DNA of 64,000 bases from Streptomyces fragilis (GCF_003112515.1 NZ_BEVZ01000002.1:992001-1056000), one strand, 5' to 3'; shown: positions 1-8,481, counted from the first letter of the stretch. Translations and numbers: made by a program. Notes: a model not told the origin generated them from the letters alone.

Positions 1-1
1 C

Positions 2-118
2 ACCTACCTCGGCGGCGAACCGCACCGCCCACCACACCCCGGCCCCACCGCCAGCGTCGTCAGTCTCCGGCCGTACCCGCTGACTGCGGCAGACTCATTC
101 TCACGGCCTTCGTGCTGA
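2..118 (+). CDS. 3' end of an unidentified gene (partial)
   Basis: Frame 2 from the window edge is open to a TGA at 116-118. Almost every codon ends in G or C, as real Streptomyces genes do, while the other two frames do not show this. The visible 38 residues begin TYLGGEP and are Pro/Arg-rich with no recognisable motif. It is probably the C-terminal tail of a gene of the mobile element lying left of the window. The 208 bases after it (119-326) show no gene. Confidence 0.4.
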   Translation, partial: TYLGGEPHRPPHPGPTASVVSLRPYPLTAADSFSRPSC

Positions 119-326
119 ATGTGTGTGTTCCTTGGTCGGAGCACATGTTCAGCCGAAGGCCGCTTCCGGGTCCGCCGGTTACCGCGCCGAGTGATCAAGT
201 ACGACGCGCCGTTCGAGGCCACGGGTTAAAGATCAAGCCAGGAAGCGGCGCTGCGTCGGTAGTTCGCCGGGGGCAGACAGGAGAGATCGGCGAAGGACTG
301 GCCAGCGCGAGTGCACGTATGCCAAT

Positions 327-722
327 GTGGACGACCTCCCCAAAACCCAAGGTCAGCGAGGTGTGCCCGTGGCCATGGCTTCCGCGAACCCCGGATTCCC
401 CACCCTCGTCCGCACCCTGCGGCCGCGCCACTGGCAGCTCGGCGCCGGGCAGGCCGCTCTCGTCATGGAGCAGTTCACCGCAGAGGACTTCAACCAGGTG
501 GTCGATGACCGGACGGACGTGCACGTGAACTCGACGGACGGACGCTTCCACCTGGGCTGATTCCTTAATGGTCAGCCCGGAACGGACGGCGAAGGATGGA
601 AGATCGCTGTCACCGGCACAGCCACGGAGCCCGGGTATAGCGTCTCCTCCAGCACTCAGACGCCGGCCGAGGTTGTCGCCGCCACGGTGACGCGCGTACT
701 GCGCACTGCCCCTTTCGCCTAG
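327..722 (+). pseudogene. DUF317-like protein broken by an in-frame TGA
   Basis: From a GTG at 327 the frame encodes a 77-residue segment ending DGRFHLG, then a TGA at 558-560. The same frame then stays open for 53 more codons (FLNGQPGTDG onward) to a TAG at 720-722, with coding-like third-position GC on both sides. The segment around DVHVNSTDGRFHLG resembles DUF317-type proteins common in Streptomyces mobile elements. The interrupted codon is plausibly a former TGG (Trp), giving HLGWF. I read it as a pseudogene from a single base change. A sequencing error or readthrough are alternatives. It sits directly upstream of an intact DUF317 gene. Confidence 0.5.
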
Positions 723-944
723 ACATCGAATCCGTCGGCCATTCCATGTCCCTGGGACAGGGAGCACACCTGCATGAGGTGTCCCCTTCGGGGAGCAGCG
801 CTCACCTGGCCATTGCCTTGACCCGCCCACGCTTCATCCAGGCCGTCGTACCGGCTACGGGCGACGCGTTCGTTTCCGGACTCTGGAGGCTCCCTGAACC
901 AGAACTCCCCCATCGATCGTCCCTCCCCGAACGGCGCTCTGCCT

Positions 945-1709
945 GTGTACTGGGTGGGGCCGCGTTGCCTGGCCGGAGATGACGGCCGGCTATATGACAC
1001 CGTCGCTGACACCTTGACCGGTCTTGGCTGGACGGCCTTGACCATTGTCCGGGGCCTCCACGAGGACACCGAGTTCGACGATGTCCTCGAGGACCGGCAG
1101 GTGCTCCGCAGCACCGTCCTGCACGTCAGCCCTGATGGCCTCCGGTGGGCGCAGTGGATGCTGGCGGATGAGCCGTTCCACCTCGGAGGGCTGCCGATGG
1201 CGTGGCAGGTCTGCGCTCGCGAAGACCGGAGTGACATGACCGCGCGTTGGTCCGCCTACTTCACGCCTGGACTGCCCGGTGAGGCCGTCGCGGACTTCCT
1301 CCTCGCCCTGGACGCCCGCGACCGACCGGCCACCTCCTTTGGCGGCCCCGACCGCGTTCTGGACGCGGTCACCGCCAAAGGGTGGTTCCGCGACATCGAC
1401 CAGCCCGCGGCCGGGGCGACGGACCCGACGTTCACGTCCCATCTGGCGTTCGGTGAAGTGCCGCCACTGATCCAGGACGGTGATCCGTCGGTGCTGACCG
1501 TCGGCCCGGAGGAGGCGGGACCCATGGGGTGGCAGGCGTGGTCCCAGCCCGCGCCGGACGCGCCGTACCTGTGGGCGGCCAGCTTCAGCGCTGGCGTGCC
1601 GGCCGACCTGGTCGCCGCGTTCGCAGCCTCGCTCAGTTCCACGGCGCCGGTCCTGCGCCGGGTGCTGCCCGAGAGTACGAAAGATCGACTCCTTCGCGCC
1701 CCAGCCTGA
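945..1709 (+). CDS. DUF317 domain-containing protein
   Basis: A 254-residue soluble protein with the DUF317 pattern: YWVGPRCLAG near the N-terminus, then two similar halves ending in WSAYFTPGLPGEAVADFLLAL and WAASFSAGVPADLVAAF. The function of DUF317 is not established; the family is typical of Streptomyces plasmids and integrative elements. The GTG at 945 is the conventional start. A CTG at 894 in the same frame has a GGAGG motif four bases upstream and would add 17 residues, so the true start is open. The gene converges on the relaxase gene, and a perfect 20-bp hairpin lies between their stops. Confidence 0.75.
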   Translation: MYWVGPRCLAGDDGRLYDTVADTLTGLGWTALTIVRGLHEDTEFDDVLEDRQVLRSTVLHVSPDGLRWAQWMLADEPFHLGGLPMAWQVCAREDRSDMTARWSAYFTPGLPGEAVADFLLALDARDRPATSFGGPDRVLDAVTAKGWFRDIDQPAAGATDPTFTSHLAFGEVPPLIQDGDPSVLTVGPEEAGPMGWQAWSQPAPDAPYLWAASFSAGVPADLVAAFAASLSSTAPVLRRVLPESTKDRLLRAPA

Positions 1710-1725
1710 CAGGGGAGAGGGAATT

Positions 1726-1770
1726 CAGCACGGAGCCCGGCCGCGTGGTGCGCGGCCGGGCTCCGTGCTG
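1726..1770. terminator. Bidirectional intrinsic terminator hairpin
   Basis: A perfect 20-bp GC-rich inverted repeat (1726-1745 with 1751-1770) with a 5-base loop sits between the converging stops of the DUF317 gene and the relaxase gene. It lacks a clear T-tract, which is usual in Streptomyces. Confidence 0.75.
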
Positions 1771-1785
1771 TCACGTCGCTCTTGA

Positions 1786-3501
1786 TCAGTGGCCCAGGCG
1801 ATGGTTCTGGCCTTGGGCGCGACGCGGCTGGTGTGCGCCGTTCCGGGTGGGCGTGACCTTCCAGGCCGGGGGAGGCGCGTCGGCGGGAAGTTGCGCGCTC
1901 CTGCGCAGGCGCCATACGAGGACGTCGCTGAGGGAGTCCGCGCTGTCGAGTTCACGCCGGCGCGCGGCGTCGGTGAGGAGTTGGCCGGGGGAGTGGCCGG
2001 CGCTCTCCGCGTCGGCGAGTGTGGCGGCGAGGGCGTACCAGCCGGGCTCGGCCAGGATGCGGTCGGCGCTCTCCGGCAGCACGGCGCGTATCACCAGAGC
2101 CTGGCGTCGCAGGACGGTGCGGCCGAGGTGGCGGCCTCGCTGGCGGTGCGCGGCGAGCGGGAGCGCGGCGGCGGAGCGGTAGGCGGCGCGGAGGTGTTCG
2201 GCCGCCTGGCGGGCGGCTGCGGCCTGCTGAGCGTGGTTCCTCTTGGCGTGCCAGTGCGCGGCGGCGGTGACGAGGAAGAACAGCATGTCGATGGCCATGG
2301 CGGTCGCGGCACCGTCCTCTCCGCGGCCCAGTGCGGAACCACTCTGCACGAGGTCCCAGGCTGCCTGCCGCAGGGCCCGGTCGTAGCCGCGCGCGGCGCG
2401 CACGTGGGATCTGGAGGCTCGCTCGAACGCCCAGGCGGTCTCGCGCAGTTGACGGCGGGTGTGGGCAGCCGAAGAGGCGGCCAAGGCGTCAAGGACCTCT
2501 CCGGTCGCGGAGATGTGCGCGGCGGCCACGGAGTCGTCGGCGCTCTCCAGGACGAGCAGGGCCTGCCATGCGGCGGAGGCGGTCTCGCGCCGTGCCGTGG
2601 CCGGAGCGGCGGAGGCGTTCACCGGTCTTGTAGCGGCTTCCTCGGCCGAGTCCGTGGGAGCGGCGCTTCCGGTCCAGCGTTCCCGCAGACGGGGCAGGGA
2701 GAGGTCCGGTGCCAGGCGGGCGCCCGGGTAGAAGACGGGTTCTCCTTCGGCGTTGCGGTCGTCGGGAAGGGCGACCTTGTATCCGAGGAGGTCACCGGAG
2801 GGCGCCACGCGCTTGCGAATCAGCAGCCCGGCCGCGGAGAGGCGGTCGAAGAACTCCCCCTCGGTGACGGTGCCGGCCACGGCCCGGCGGACCGTCTCAC
2901 GCAACTCCTCGCGTGCGGTCCGCTCGTGGCCCAGACGTCGCGCCTTGTGCCGCTCCGCGCTGGTAGGGCGCTGCGCGGCGGTGCCGTCGCCGACGGCGAC
3001 CTGGTGCAGGCCGAGTTCCTTCTCGATGAGGCGGCACTCGGCCTGCGCGCGCTTGCCCGACCGGAAGTCGTCCGGGCGGCTGCCGTCCTCACACACCAGC
3101 GTGGCGACGATGTGGATGTGGTCGTCGGCATGGCGAACGGCCGCCCACCTGCAGCCCGGCCGGCCGCCCCCGGGGTCGATGCCGGTGGCGGCCACGATGC
3201 GGCGGGCGATGTCGCCCCACTCGTCGTCGGAGAGGATCCTGTCGTCCGCCGTTGCGCGCACCGACGTGTGCCATACGTGCTTGGCCGGTCGGGCGTGCTT
3301 CGCGAGAGCCAGGACGGGCTGGTCGAGGAGGCATTGAAGGTCCTGCAGGGTGGCGCTCGCATCTCGGCCGGGGTCGGGGGCCATTCCGTCGAACGAGGCG
3401 ACGAGGTGGGGGTCGATGTGCTCTTCCCGCTTGCCGGGCCCGTACAGGTAGTAGAGGAGGCCGATGGTGCGAGAGCCGGGCTTGTGGACGCTGGGAATCA
3501 C
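1786..3501 (-). CDS. Relaxase (mobilization nuclease)
   Basis: A 571-residue protein with relaxase features. Tyrosines near the N-terminus (residues 17-20, LLYYLYGPG) are candidates for the DNA-cleaving residue. The metal-binding HUH-type motif appears as RHADDHIHIVATLV around residue 155. The rest is a helical, Arg/Ala-rich tail. Relaxases nick oriT and lead the strand during conjugative transfer. The GTG start overlaps the mobC stop (GTGA, 3498-3501), so the two are translationally coupled, as in many mob modules. It is the last gene of the leftward operon. No conjugative ATPase is visible in the window, so transfer may use a helper element or genes to the left. Confidence 0.85.
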   Translation of the reverse strand: MIPSVHKPGSRTIGLLYYLYGPGKREEHIDPHLVASFDGMAPDPGRDASATLQDLQCLLDQPVLALAKHARPAKHVWHTSVRATADDRILSDDEWGDIARRIVAATGIDPGGGRPGCRWAAVRHADDHIHIVATLVCEDGSRPDDFRSGKRAQAECRLIEKELGLHQVAVGDGTAAQRPTSAERHKARRLGHERTAREELRETVRRAVAGTVTEGEFFDRLSAAGLLIRKRVAPSGDLLGYKVALPDDRNAEGEPVFYPGARLAPDLSLPRLRERWTGSAAPTDSAEEAATRPVNASAAPATARRETASAAWQALLVLESADDSVAAAHISATGEVLDALAASSAAHTRRQLRETAWAFERASRSHVRAARGYDRALRQAAWDLVQSGSALGRGEDGAATAMAIDMLFFLVTAAAHWHAKRNHAQQAAAARQAAEHLRAAYRSAAALPLAAHRQRGRHLGRTVLRRQALVIRAVLPESADRILAEPGWYALAATLADAESAGHSPGQLLTDAARRRELDSADSLSDVLVWRLRRSAQLPADAPPPAWKVTPTRNGAHQPRRAQGQNHRLGH

Positions 3502-4118
3502 GAGCGGTTATGAGCGATCAGGGCTGTCGCCGCTTCGTGTACGGTGTCGGCGGCGCGCCGGACGGCGGCGACGGCCGCTTCGAGCTGTGGGGCCTCGATA
3601 CCGGAGTTGACGGCCTTCATTGCCTGGTTGAGGTTGTTACCGGCCCAGCCGAGTCGACGGCGGCTTTCGAACAGTGCAGTGATCACGTCTCGCTCGTCGG
3701 CTATCCGGGCGGCGGTGCGATCGAGGTCTCGGGCGGCGGCGAGAGCCGAGCGGGCGAGGAAGCCGGCGACAGAGAGCTGGCAGCGGGCAGCGGCAGCTTG
3801 GAGCAGCGTGTATTCGTCCTCGTTGAAGCGGGCCGCCGGCTGGCGCAAGCGTTTCTTCTCCGAGGGTTGCCGCGGGCGCTGTCTGACGCGCGTGCGATGG
3901 TTTGCGCCGCGCCGCTCGGATAACTCCTCCTGCTGGTGCTTCGGTCCGCCCTCGGTCGAAGCGCCCTTGACCCGTGCCCCCCGGTGCGGGTCCTCCTCGT
4001 CCCCTGAAGGGGCGAGGTCGGCGGAAGCTATGCTTTCGCCCCAACTTGCTCGCGCCGAGACCGAGTCGCTGTTCGGCTGGCGGTCCGGCGTGTCGCTGGT
4101 GTTGTTCGGGGCCGTCAC
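3498..4118 (-). CDS. mobC: MobC-like relaxosome accessory protein
   Basis: 206 residues. The N-terminal third is polar and probably disordered. Then comes a ribbon-helix-helix-like segment (RFNEDEYTLLQAAAARCQLS) and the MobC signature around LGWAGNNLNQAMKAVNSG. MobC proteins bind oriT and help the relaxase open the duplex. The 4-bp overlap with the relaxase gene supports this role. GTG start. oriT should lie nearby; the 103-base gap to the next gene (4119-4221) is one place to look. Confidence 0.8.
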   Translation of the reverse strand: MTAPNNTSDTPDRQPNSDSVSARASWGESIASADLAPSGDEEDPHRGARVKGASTEGGPKHQQEELSERRGANHRTRVRQRPRQPSEKKRLRQPAARFNEDEYTLLQAAAARCQLSVAGFLARSALAAARDLDRTAARIADERDVITALFESRRRLGWAGNNLNQAMKAVNSGIEAPQLEAAVAAVRRAADTVHEAATALIAHNRS

Positions 4119-4221
4119 GGTGTTGGGTCTCCTTCGGTTGATGCGGGTCGGGCCCCGGTGATCGGGCGGTGGGCCGGGCCACCGGGGCGATGCGGTTGAA
4201 TTGACGGGGCGGACTTGACGG

Positions 4222-4413
4222 TCAGCCGCACTCGAGGCAGTGCTCGACGTGTCGGCACAGGGCCCGGGACATCCGTTGCTTCAGGCTCAGGGCCTGCTTG
4301 GCGCTGGTTTTGGCCGCCGGGCTGTCGGTGTGGCGCTGGGAGTGGGCGCTCAGGTAGGCGATCTCCCGCTCGAATCCCGCCCGGATCCTCGTGAAGCGAG
4401 GGCAGGTCTTCAT
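4222..4413 (-). CDS. Small hypothetical protein of the mobile element
   Basis: 63 residues, basic, with three Cys (CPRF near the start; CRHVEHCLECG at the C-terminus) that could bind metal. No family is recognised. The ATG overlaps the stop of the DUF2637 gene (ATGA, 4410-4413), which supports translation from the operon mRNA. Confidence 0.6.
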   Translation of the reverse strand: MKTCPRFTRIRAGFEREIAYLSAHSQRHTDSPAAKTSAKQALSLKQRMSRALCRHVEHCLECG

Positions 4414-5897
4414 CGGGCGCTCCTCCTCGTTGTCGTGCTGCCGGCCGTTGGCTTGCGCAGTTCCTGGAGTACGAGGCCCAACCGGTCGTTCCGTCCGCCG
4501 GAGAGGCCCTCGCGGCGGAGGATCTCCCGCAGCTGGACCCGGGTGATCGCCTCGTTGCCGTCCCGCTCGAGCAGCTCCTGCACATGCGGCCGTACCTGTT
4601 CGGTGAGTTCTTCCACGGACGCCATCACCTCTGGGGACGGACGCTGCCCGCGTGCCGCGCGGGACCGACCGTTGCTGCGGCTGCTGTCCTTGGACCTGGC
4701 GTTTGGCTTCCTGCGCAGGGGAACCGGTCCCCGGTCCCTGGTGGTGTCGGTCCCCGGGTTGGTGTTGGTCGGTCCCCGGTCCCCGGTGGTGTCGGTCCCC
4801 CGGTCGGTCCCGCTCAGTCCCCGGTCCCTGGCCGCCTCAACCGCTGCCGATCCCCGGTCGCTGATGCGCCCGTCGGGTGACTCGGTTCCCTCTCCCAGCC
4901 CTCGCCCAGGTGCCTCGATCGCGGGGGACCGGTCCCCGCCGGGGACCGCGTACGGGTGGGGACCGAGGCGGGGGACCGGCTGCTCCACGGGGACGGTCCC
5001 CGTCGGCGTCGAGGGGACCGGTCCCGTCATGTCGCGTTCCGGTGACCACGGTGAGGGAAGTGGCACGGTAGCCAGGGCGAGGGCGTGCCGGCGGGCGGCG
5101 AGCTGCTCCAGGAGCTGAGCGCGCTGGACGGCATCGGTCCCGACGGCGGCTTGGCCGATCGCCTTGGACAGGCGTCGCGTCAGCCGTCGGCCCCGGCGTC
5201 TCGCTCGCTGCTCCGGGCTCAGCTCGGCGAGTCGCGTGGCGAGGGCGACGGCCCGCTGGGTGGCGCGATCGCGGGTGATCTGGGCGGCGTCGCGGTCGCG
5301 CACGGCGATGCCGAGGCGGGACAGGAGCCGCTCACGTGCCTCCCGGCCGAGGGTGGCGAGCAGGCTACGGGAGGCGGTGCCGGGAGACTTCAGGCGCAGC
5401 TCGATACCCATGGCCAGGTGCCACAGCGTCGCCGCCATCACCGGCCCGACGAACGCCCGAACGGTTCCACCGACCAGGCCGCTCTCGGCGTACGCCGGAA
5501 TGACCTGCACGCTGGTGATGATCCACACCAGCGTTCCCGGCACACCTGGCGCGCCCTGGGTGGTCATGTTCTGCCTCGCCATCAGCGCGGTGGCGAAGAG
5601 GGCGAGTTCCGCGGAGGCGAACATGGCCACCCGCTCGGCGGTGCCGGCGATGTTGAGGTAGTCCTCGGCGAACCTCCAGCTGGTGTCCGCGCTGTAGGCG
5701 GTGCAGCCGAGCGCGGCCAGCGCGGCCATCTTGACCGCCAGGCTGCTCGACGACGACGCCGGCGGCGGGCCGGCCTTGCGCCGCCGCAGCAGCGCCCAAC
5801 CGGTCAGGCCGAGCGCCGCCGCGGCGGTGGGGACGCCGACGGTGAGCAGCGTGGACAGGTCCAGGCCGACGTCGAAGGGAAGGGCGAGGGGTGTCAT
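4410..5897 (-). CDS. DUF2637 membrane protein with repeat-rich C-terminal region
   Basis: 495 residues. The N-terminal half (about 1-180) has five hydrophobic segments typical of DUF2637/SpdB-like proteins of Streptomyces elements (for example LLTVGVPTAAAALGLTGWALL and GTLVWIITSVQVIPAYAESG). An Arg/Ala-rich coiled stretch follows, then a low-complexity region with repeated DRG and GTDTT units, then a helical C-terminus (VEELTEQVRPHVQELLERDG) that may be a small DNA-binding domain. Such proteins are linked to plasmid spread between hyphae, but the molecular role is unknown. The ATG at 5897 overlaps the WhiB stop (ATGA). The low-complexity part coincides with a dense DNA repeat array. Confidence 0.75.
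   Translation of the reverse strand: MTPLALPFDVGLDLSTLLTVGVPTAAAALGLTGWALLRRRKAGPPPASSSSSLAVKMAALAALGCTAYSADTSWRFAEDYLNIAGTAERVAMFASAELALFATALMARQNMTTQGAPGVPGTLVWIITSVQVIPAYAESGLVGGTVRAFVGPVMAATLWHLAMGIELRLKSPGTASRSLLATLGREARERLLSRLGIAVRDRDAAQITRDRATQRAVALATRLAELSPEQRARRRGRRLTRRLSKAIGQAAVGTDAVQRAQLLEQLAARRHALALATVPLPSPWSPERDMTGPVPSTPTGTVPVEQPVPRLGPHPYAVPGGDRSPAIEAPGRGLGEGTESPDGRISDRGSAAVEAARDRGLSGTDRGTDTTGDRGPTNTNPGTDTTRDRGPVPLRRKPNARSKDSSRSNGRSRAARGQRPSPEVMASVEELTEQVRPHVQELLERDGNEAITRVQLREILRREGLSGGRNDRLGLVLQELRKPTAGSTTTRRSAR
4726..5025. repeat. Array of GGGGACCGG / CCGGTCCCC repeats inside the DUF2637 gene
   Basis: Copies of GGTCCCCGG or its complement occur at about 4726, 4749, 4771, 4778, 4794, 4817 and 4851 in one orientation. 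They occur at about 4923, 4941, 4958, 4970, 4989 and 5013 in the other, several as the palindrome GGGGACCGGTCCCC. The motif is read in more than one codon phase: it encodes GDRSP in one copy and TGPVP in another. This hints at selection on the DNA rather than the peptide. It may be a cis-acting transfer or binding locus. Confidence 0.55.
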
Positions 5898-6556
5898 GCG
5901 ACCTTTCCGAACGCGCCGTGCCTGGCCGGCGGCACCGGCACGGACTGGGGCTGGGCTGGACGGGAGCCGCGCTGTTCGGCGACCGGCGGGGTCGTGGCCG
6001 GCGGCTGGGGCCGTTGCGGTCGCTTGGTGCGCCGTTTCTTCGGCTGAGGCGGCACACCGAGGGTGCGGTCCCGGTGGGCGATCTTGTAGGCGGCCTGGGT
6101 GAGGAGGTCCCGGGCGTGGTGCTGGCTGACCTGGAGGGCGACGGCGAGCCGGTCCGCCCTCCAGCCGCGGACGTAGGCGTGGCTGATGACGACGTCCCGC
6201 TCCTTCGCCGTGAGGTGGACGTGGCGGCCGTTGAATACGGCCAGGACGCGCTGGTAGTCCAGCCGCTGGGGCAGCCCGTCGTGCCAGGGCCGCCGGTCGG
6301 ACTCGGTCAGGCCGCCCCAGATTCCGTCCTTGTCGCCGTTCTCGAGAGCGGAGTTCAGGCAGTCCCGACGGACCGGGCACGAGGCGCACAGGGCCTTGGC
6401 CTCGGCGATCGCGTCGTGGTCGCGGGGCAAGGGGAAGAAGAGTTCGTCGGCGTCCTCGGGGTGCAGGTCTCGGCAGGCGGCGCGTCTGTGCCAGCTGGTG
6501 TCGCCGAGGGCGCGCAGGCCGGTGGTGGGTGAGGTGTAGGTGGTGATGACTCGCAT
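5894..6556 (-). CDS. WhiB-family transcription factor
   Basis: 220 residues. WhiB domain: four Cys that ligate a [4Fe-4S] cluster at about residues 28, 57, 60 and 66 (RAACRD; CASC; DCLN), followed by the G[I/V]WGG turn (GIWGG, 78-82). The C-terminal half carries a helical segment with HTH-like character (VQVSQHHARDLL region) and a basic Pro-rich tail. WhiB proteins act with sigma factors as redox-sensitive regulators. The ATG at 6556 fits the domain start; the longer upstream frame is Pro/Ser-rich shadow. It is embedded in the element operon, so it probably regulates element genes. Confidence 0.85.
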   Translation of the reverse strand: MRVITTYTSPTTGLRALGDTSWHRRAACRDLHPEDADELFFPLPRDHDAIAEAKALCASCPVRRDCLNSALENGDKDGIWGGLTESDRRPWHDGLPQRLDYQRVLAVFNGRHVHLTAKERDVVISHAYVRGWRADRLAVALQVSQHHARDLLTQAAYKIAHRDRTLGVPPQPKKRRTKRPQRPQPPATTPPVAEQRGSRPAQPQSVPVPPARHGAFGKVA

Positions 6557-6689
6557 GGGGTTGGCTCGCGTGTTCTTCCCGCAGGGCGTCTGCCGGGTCG
6601 AGGCCGACGATGACGGGCGGAAGTTCCGAGGGCCGTGGCGCCCAGGTGGCGCGACGCCACGGCCGGAAGACGATGGGGGAGGGGGTGGG

Positions 6690-7385
6690 TCAGGCGGTCG
6701 CAGGCGTGGAGGGCTGCCCTGCCTGCTCCGAGGCGAGATCGATACGCCCCGGGTGGGGAACGGCGCGGATCGCGTGGCCGCGGGAACGACCGTCGGGGCC
6801 GACCCTGCGTCGACGGCACGGCTCACCCGGCTGGGCCCGGCACCAGGTGCAGCGCACCCCGAGCGGGTCCGGCCAGCCCTGAGCGACGGCTGCCTCGCGC
6901 GCGGCTCTCGCCGGCCGGTACGGCGCCAGCTCGGCGCGCACGGCGGGCGGTATGCACGACCCGATCTCCTTCAGCCGCGCCTCGAGGTCCGGGTGCGTGC
7001 GGCCGCTGACGAGCTGCCGGTGAGCCGTGGGCTCCACCGTGCCGGAGGCGACAGCCTGCCGGGTGGCCGCCAGTTCCGCCTGCCAGGCGGCCTGGTCGTC
7101 CGGGTCGGCGGTGGGGGTGGGATCCGTGTGCCGCTGAAGACGGTCGCGCTGGTAGGCACGCCACCGGCGGGCGATGTCCACCGGCATGATCGCGTACGGC
7201 GAGTCGAGAATGTGGGCGCGGGCGACGACCCGGGCGTCCCAGCCGTGTGCGGTCATGGGCACCTCATCGAGGAGCTCGTGCCACTGATCGATCTGGTCGC
7301 CGGCCTCGTCCTCGTCGGTGCGGACCAGACGCGGGTCGAGGCGGCCGATGTAGGCGAGCAGAGCGCCGATCTCATGCGGGGTCAC
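6690..7385 (-). CDS. Putative zinc-finger protein of the mobile element
   Basis: 231 residues. The N-terminal half is a helical domain common beside Rep-like genes in Streptomyces elements. The C-terminal part has a CTWCRAQPGEPC metal-binding signature followed by a basic stretch (RRRRVGPDGRSRGH). That signature is seen in small DNA-binding proteins of actinobacterial phages and plasmids. The ATG overlaps the stop of the Rep-like gene (7382-7385). The exact function is unknown. Confidence 0.6.
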   Translation of the reverse strand: MTPHEIGALLAYIGRLDPRLVRTDEDEAGDQIDQWHELLDEVPMTAHGWDARVVARAHILDSPYAIMPVDIARRWRAYQRDRLQRHTDPTPTADPDDQAAWQAELAATRQAVASGTVEPTAHRQLVSGRTHPDLEARLKEIGSCIPPAVRAELAPYRPARAAREAAVAQGWPDPLGVRCTWCRAQPGEPCRRRRVGPDGRSRGHAIRAVPHPGRIDLASEQAGQPSTPATA

Positions 7386-8398
7386 GGGGTGGCTCCCTTC
7401 CGGTTCGACTTCTCGAGAGCGGCGAGCAGGGCGGCGGTGTGCGCCTGGGCGCGGGTCATGCGCTTGCCGACGACGGGCGGAGTGCCGCGTCCCTGGTGGG
7501 ACGAGGTCGGCGGGCCGAACGGGCTGGGGGAGTGTTCACGGGCGATCCAGGACCGCCAGTCGGCCGCCCAGGCCGCCGCGGGGCGCGGTGGGTGGGTGGA
7601 GCGGTGGGCACGCCACTTGGCGTCGGCGGCGCGCAGGCCGTCCTCGCCGAGCCGTTCGACGTGACCGTTCTGAAGGGCCCAGGTGTGGGTGGCCGGGTCG
7701 ACCTGCCAGTCGGCGGCCGGGGTGACAGCGGCGGTGCCCACACTGCTGTCCTTACGGTTCACCTTCGGTTCACTACGGTTCTGGGGGCCTGTAGCCGATC
7801 CCTCGAGGGGCCGGTTACCGGCCCGTCGGGGGGCTGGTTTTCGGCCCGAGGGGCCGGTGACCGACCCCCGCGCGACCTGTCCGGAAGGGCCGGTTACCGA
7901 CCCATCAACGGCTCCGGAGGGGCCGGTTACCGGCCCCCCGACGAAGCCGAAGGGGCTGATGAGCGGCCCGCCGGTGGGCGCGGACGGGCCGGTGACAGGC
8001 TCTTCGACTGGCCGGATTCCGTACCGTCTCAGGGCCTCGACTCTGAGCTCAGGGGCCGGGTCGAAGGGTGAGTGGGCTGGCGGCTCGCCGTCCGGCTCCA
8101 GCTCCCAGGCCCGGACCTCGGCGATGTACGCCGCCGCGCGCGGCAGTCGGTAGACAGCGGTGCGCTGGGGGCCGACGAGTTCCTCGCGGTGCTCGAGCTC
8201 GTCGCCGCCGACGAGCTTCGCGAGCGCGGCGCGCACCGAGGACCGCGACGCACGGGTCCGCTCGACGAGACTGGCTACGGACGCCCAGGCGACGCACTGG
8301 TCGTCGGGCACCCGGTCGGCGATCGACAGCAGGATCAGCCGGGCCAGCCCTCGGCTGGAGCTGTGCTCCCACACCCACTCGCGGGCTTCGGCGCTCAT
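7382..8398 (-). CDS. Winged-helix Rep-like DNA-binding protein
   Basis: 338 residues. The N-terminal part (about 1-100) is a winged-helix domain of the kind found in plasmid replication initiators and element regulators (SRGLARLILLSIADRVPDDQ; RTRASRSSVRAALAKLV). The middle is a low-complexity stretch with repeated VTGPSG units, and the C-terminus is basic. The middle overlaps an iteron-like DNA array, which favours a replication or partition role. The ATG at 8398 overlaps the stop of a 28-codon upstream ORF (ATGA). A TTG at 8488 in the same frame is a less likely start. Confidence 0.55.
   Translation of the reverse strand: MSAEAREWVWEHSSSRGLARLILLSIADRVPDDQCVAWASVASLVERTRASRSSVRAALAKLVGGDELEHREELVGPQRTAVYRLPRAAAYIAEVRAWELEPDGEPPAHSPFDPAPELRVEALRRYGIRPVEEPVTGPSAPTGGPLISPFGFVGGPVTGPSGAVDGSVTGPSGQVARGSVTGPSGRKPAPRRAGNRPLEGSATGPQNRSEPKVNRKDSSVGTAAVTPAADWQVDPATHTWALQNGHVERLGEDGLRAADAKWRAHRSTHPPRPAAAWAADWRSWIAREHSPSPFGPPTSSHQGRGTPPVVGKRMTRAQAHTAALLAALEKSNRKGATP
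7808..8002. repeat. Five iteron-like 17-bp repeats, consensus GGGCCGGTTACCGGCCC
   Basis: Copies lie at 7808-7824 (perfect palindrome), 7851-7867, 7887-7903, 7920-7936 (perfect) and 7986-8002 (three or more mismatches). On the minus strand most copies encode VTGPSG, but the 7808 copy is read in another phase and encodes GNRP. The nucleotide sequence is therefore kept while the peptide is not, as expected for a protein-binding site embedded in a gene. Confidence 0.6.
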
Positions 8399-8481
8399 CG
8401 GCGGCCCCCCGCCGGCTGACGGGAGGCGCGGCTCGGCGGCCGGTGGAAGCCGTCGAGGCTTTCGGACAGGGCAGAGGGCAT
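8395..8481 (-). CDS. Small 28-residue ORF, translationally coupled to the Rep-like gene
   Basis: The ATG at 8481 is preceded by AAAGGGG with an 8-base spacer. The 28-codon frame (MPSALSESLDGFHRPPSRAS onward) ends in a TGA that overlaps the Rep-like ATG as ATGA. A good ribosome-binding site plus a coupling overlap suggests it is translated and feeds ribosomes to the Rep-like gene. No homologue is recognised; it could be only a leader. Confidence 0.4.
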   Translation of the reverse strand: MPSALSESLDGFHRPPSRASRQPAGGRR

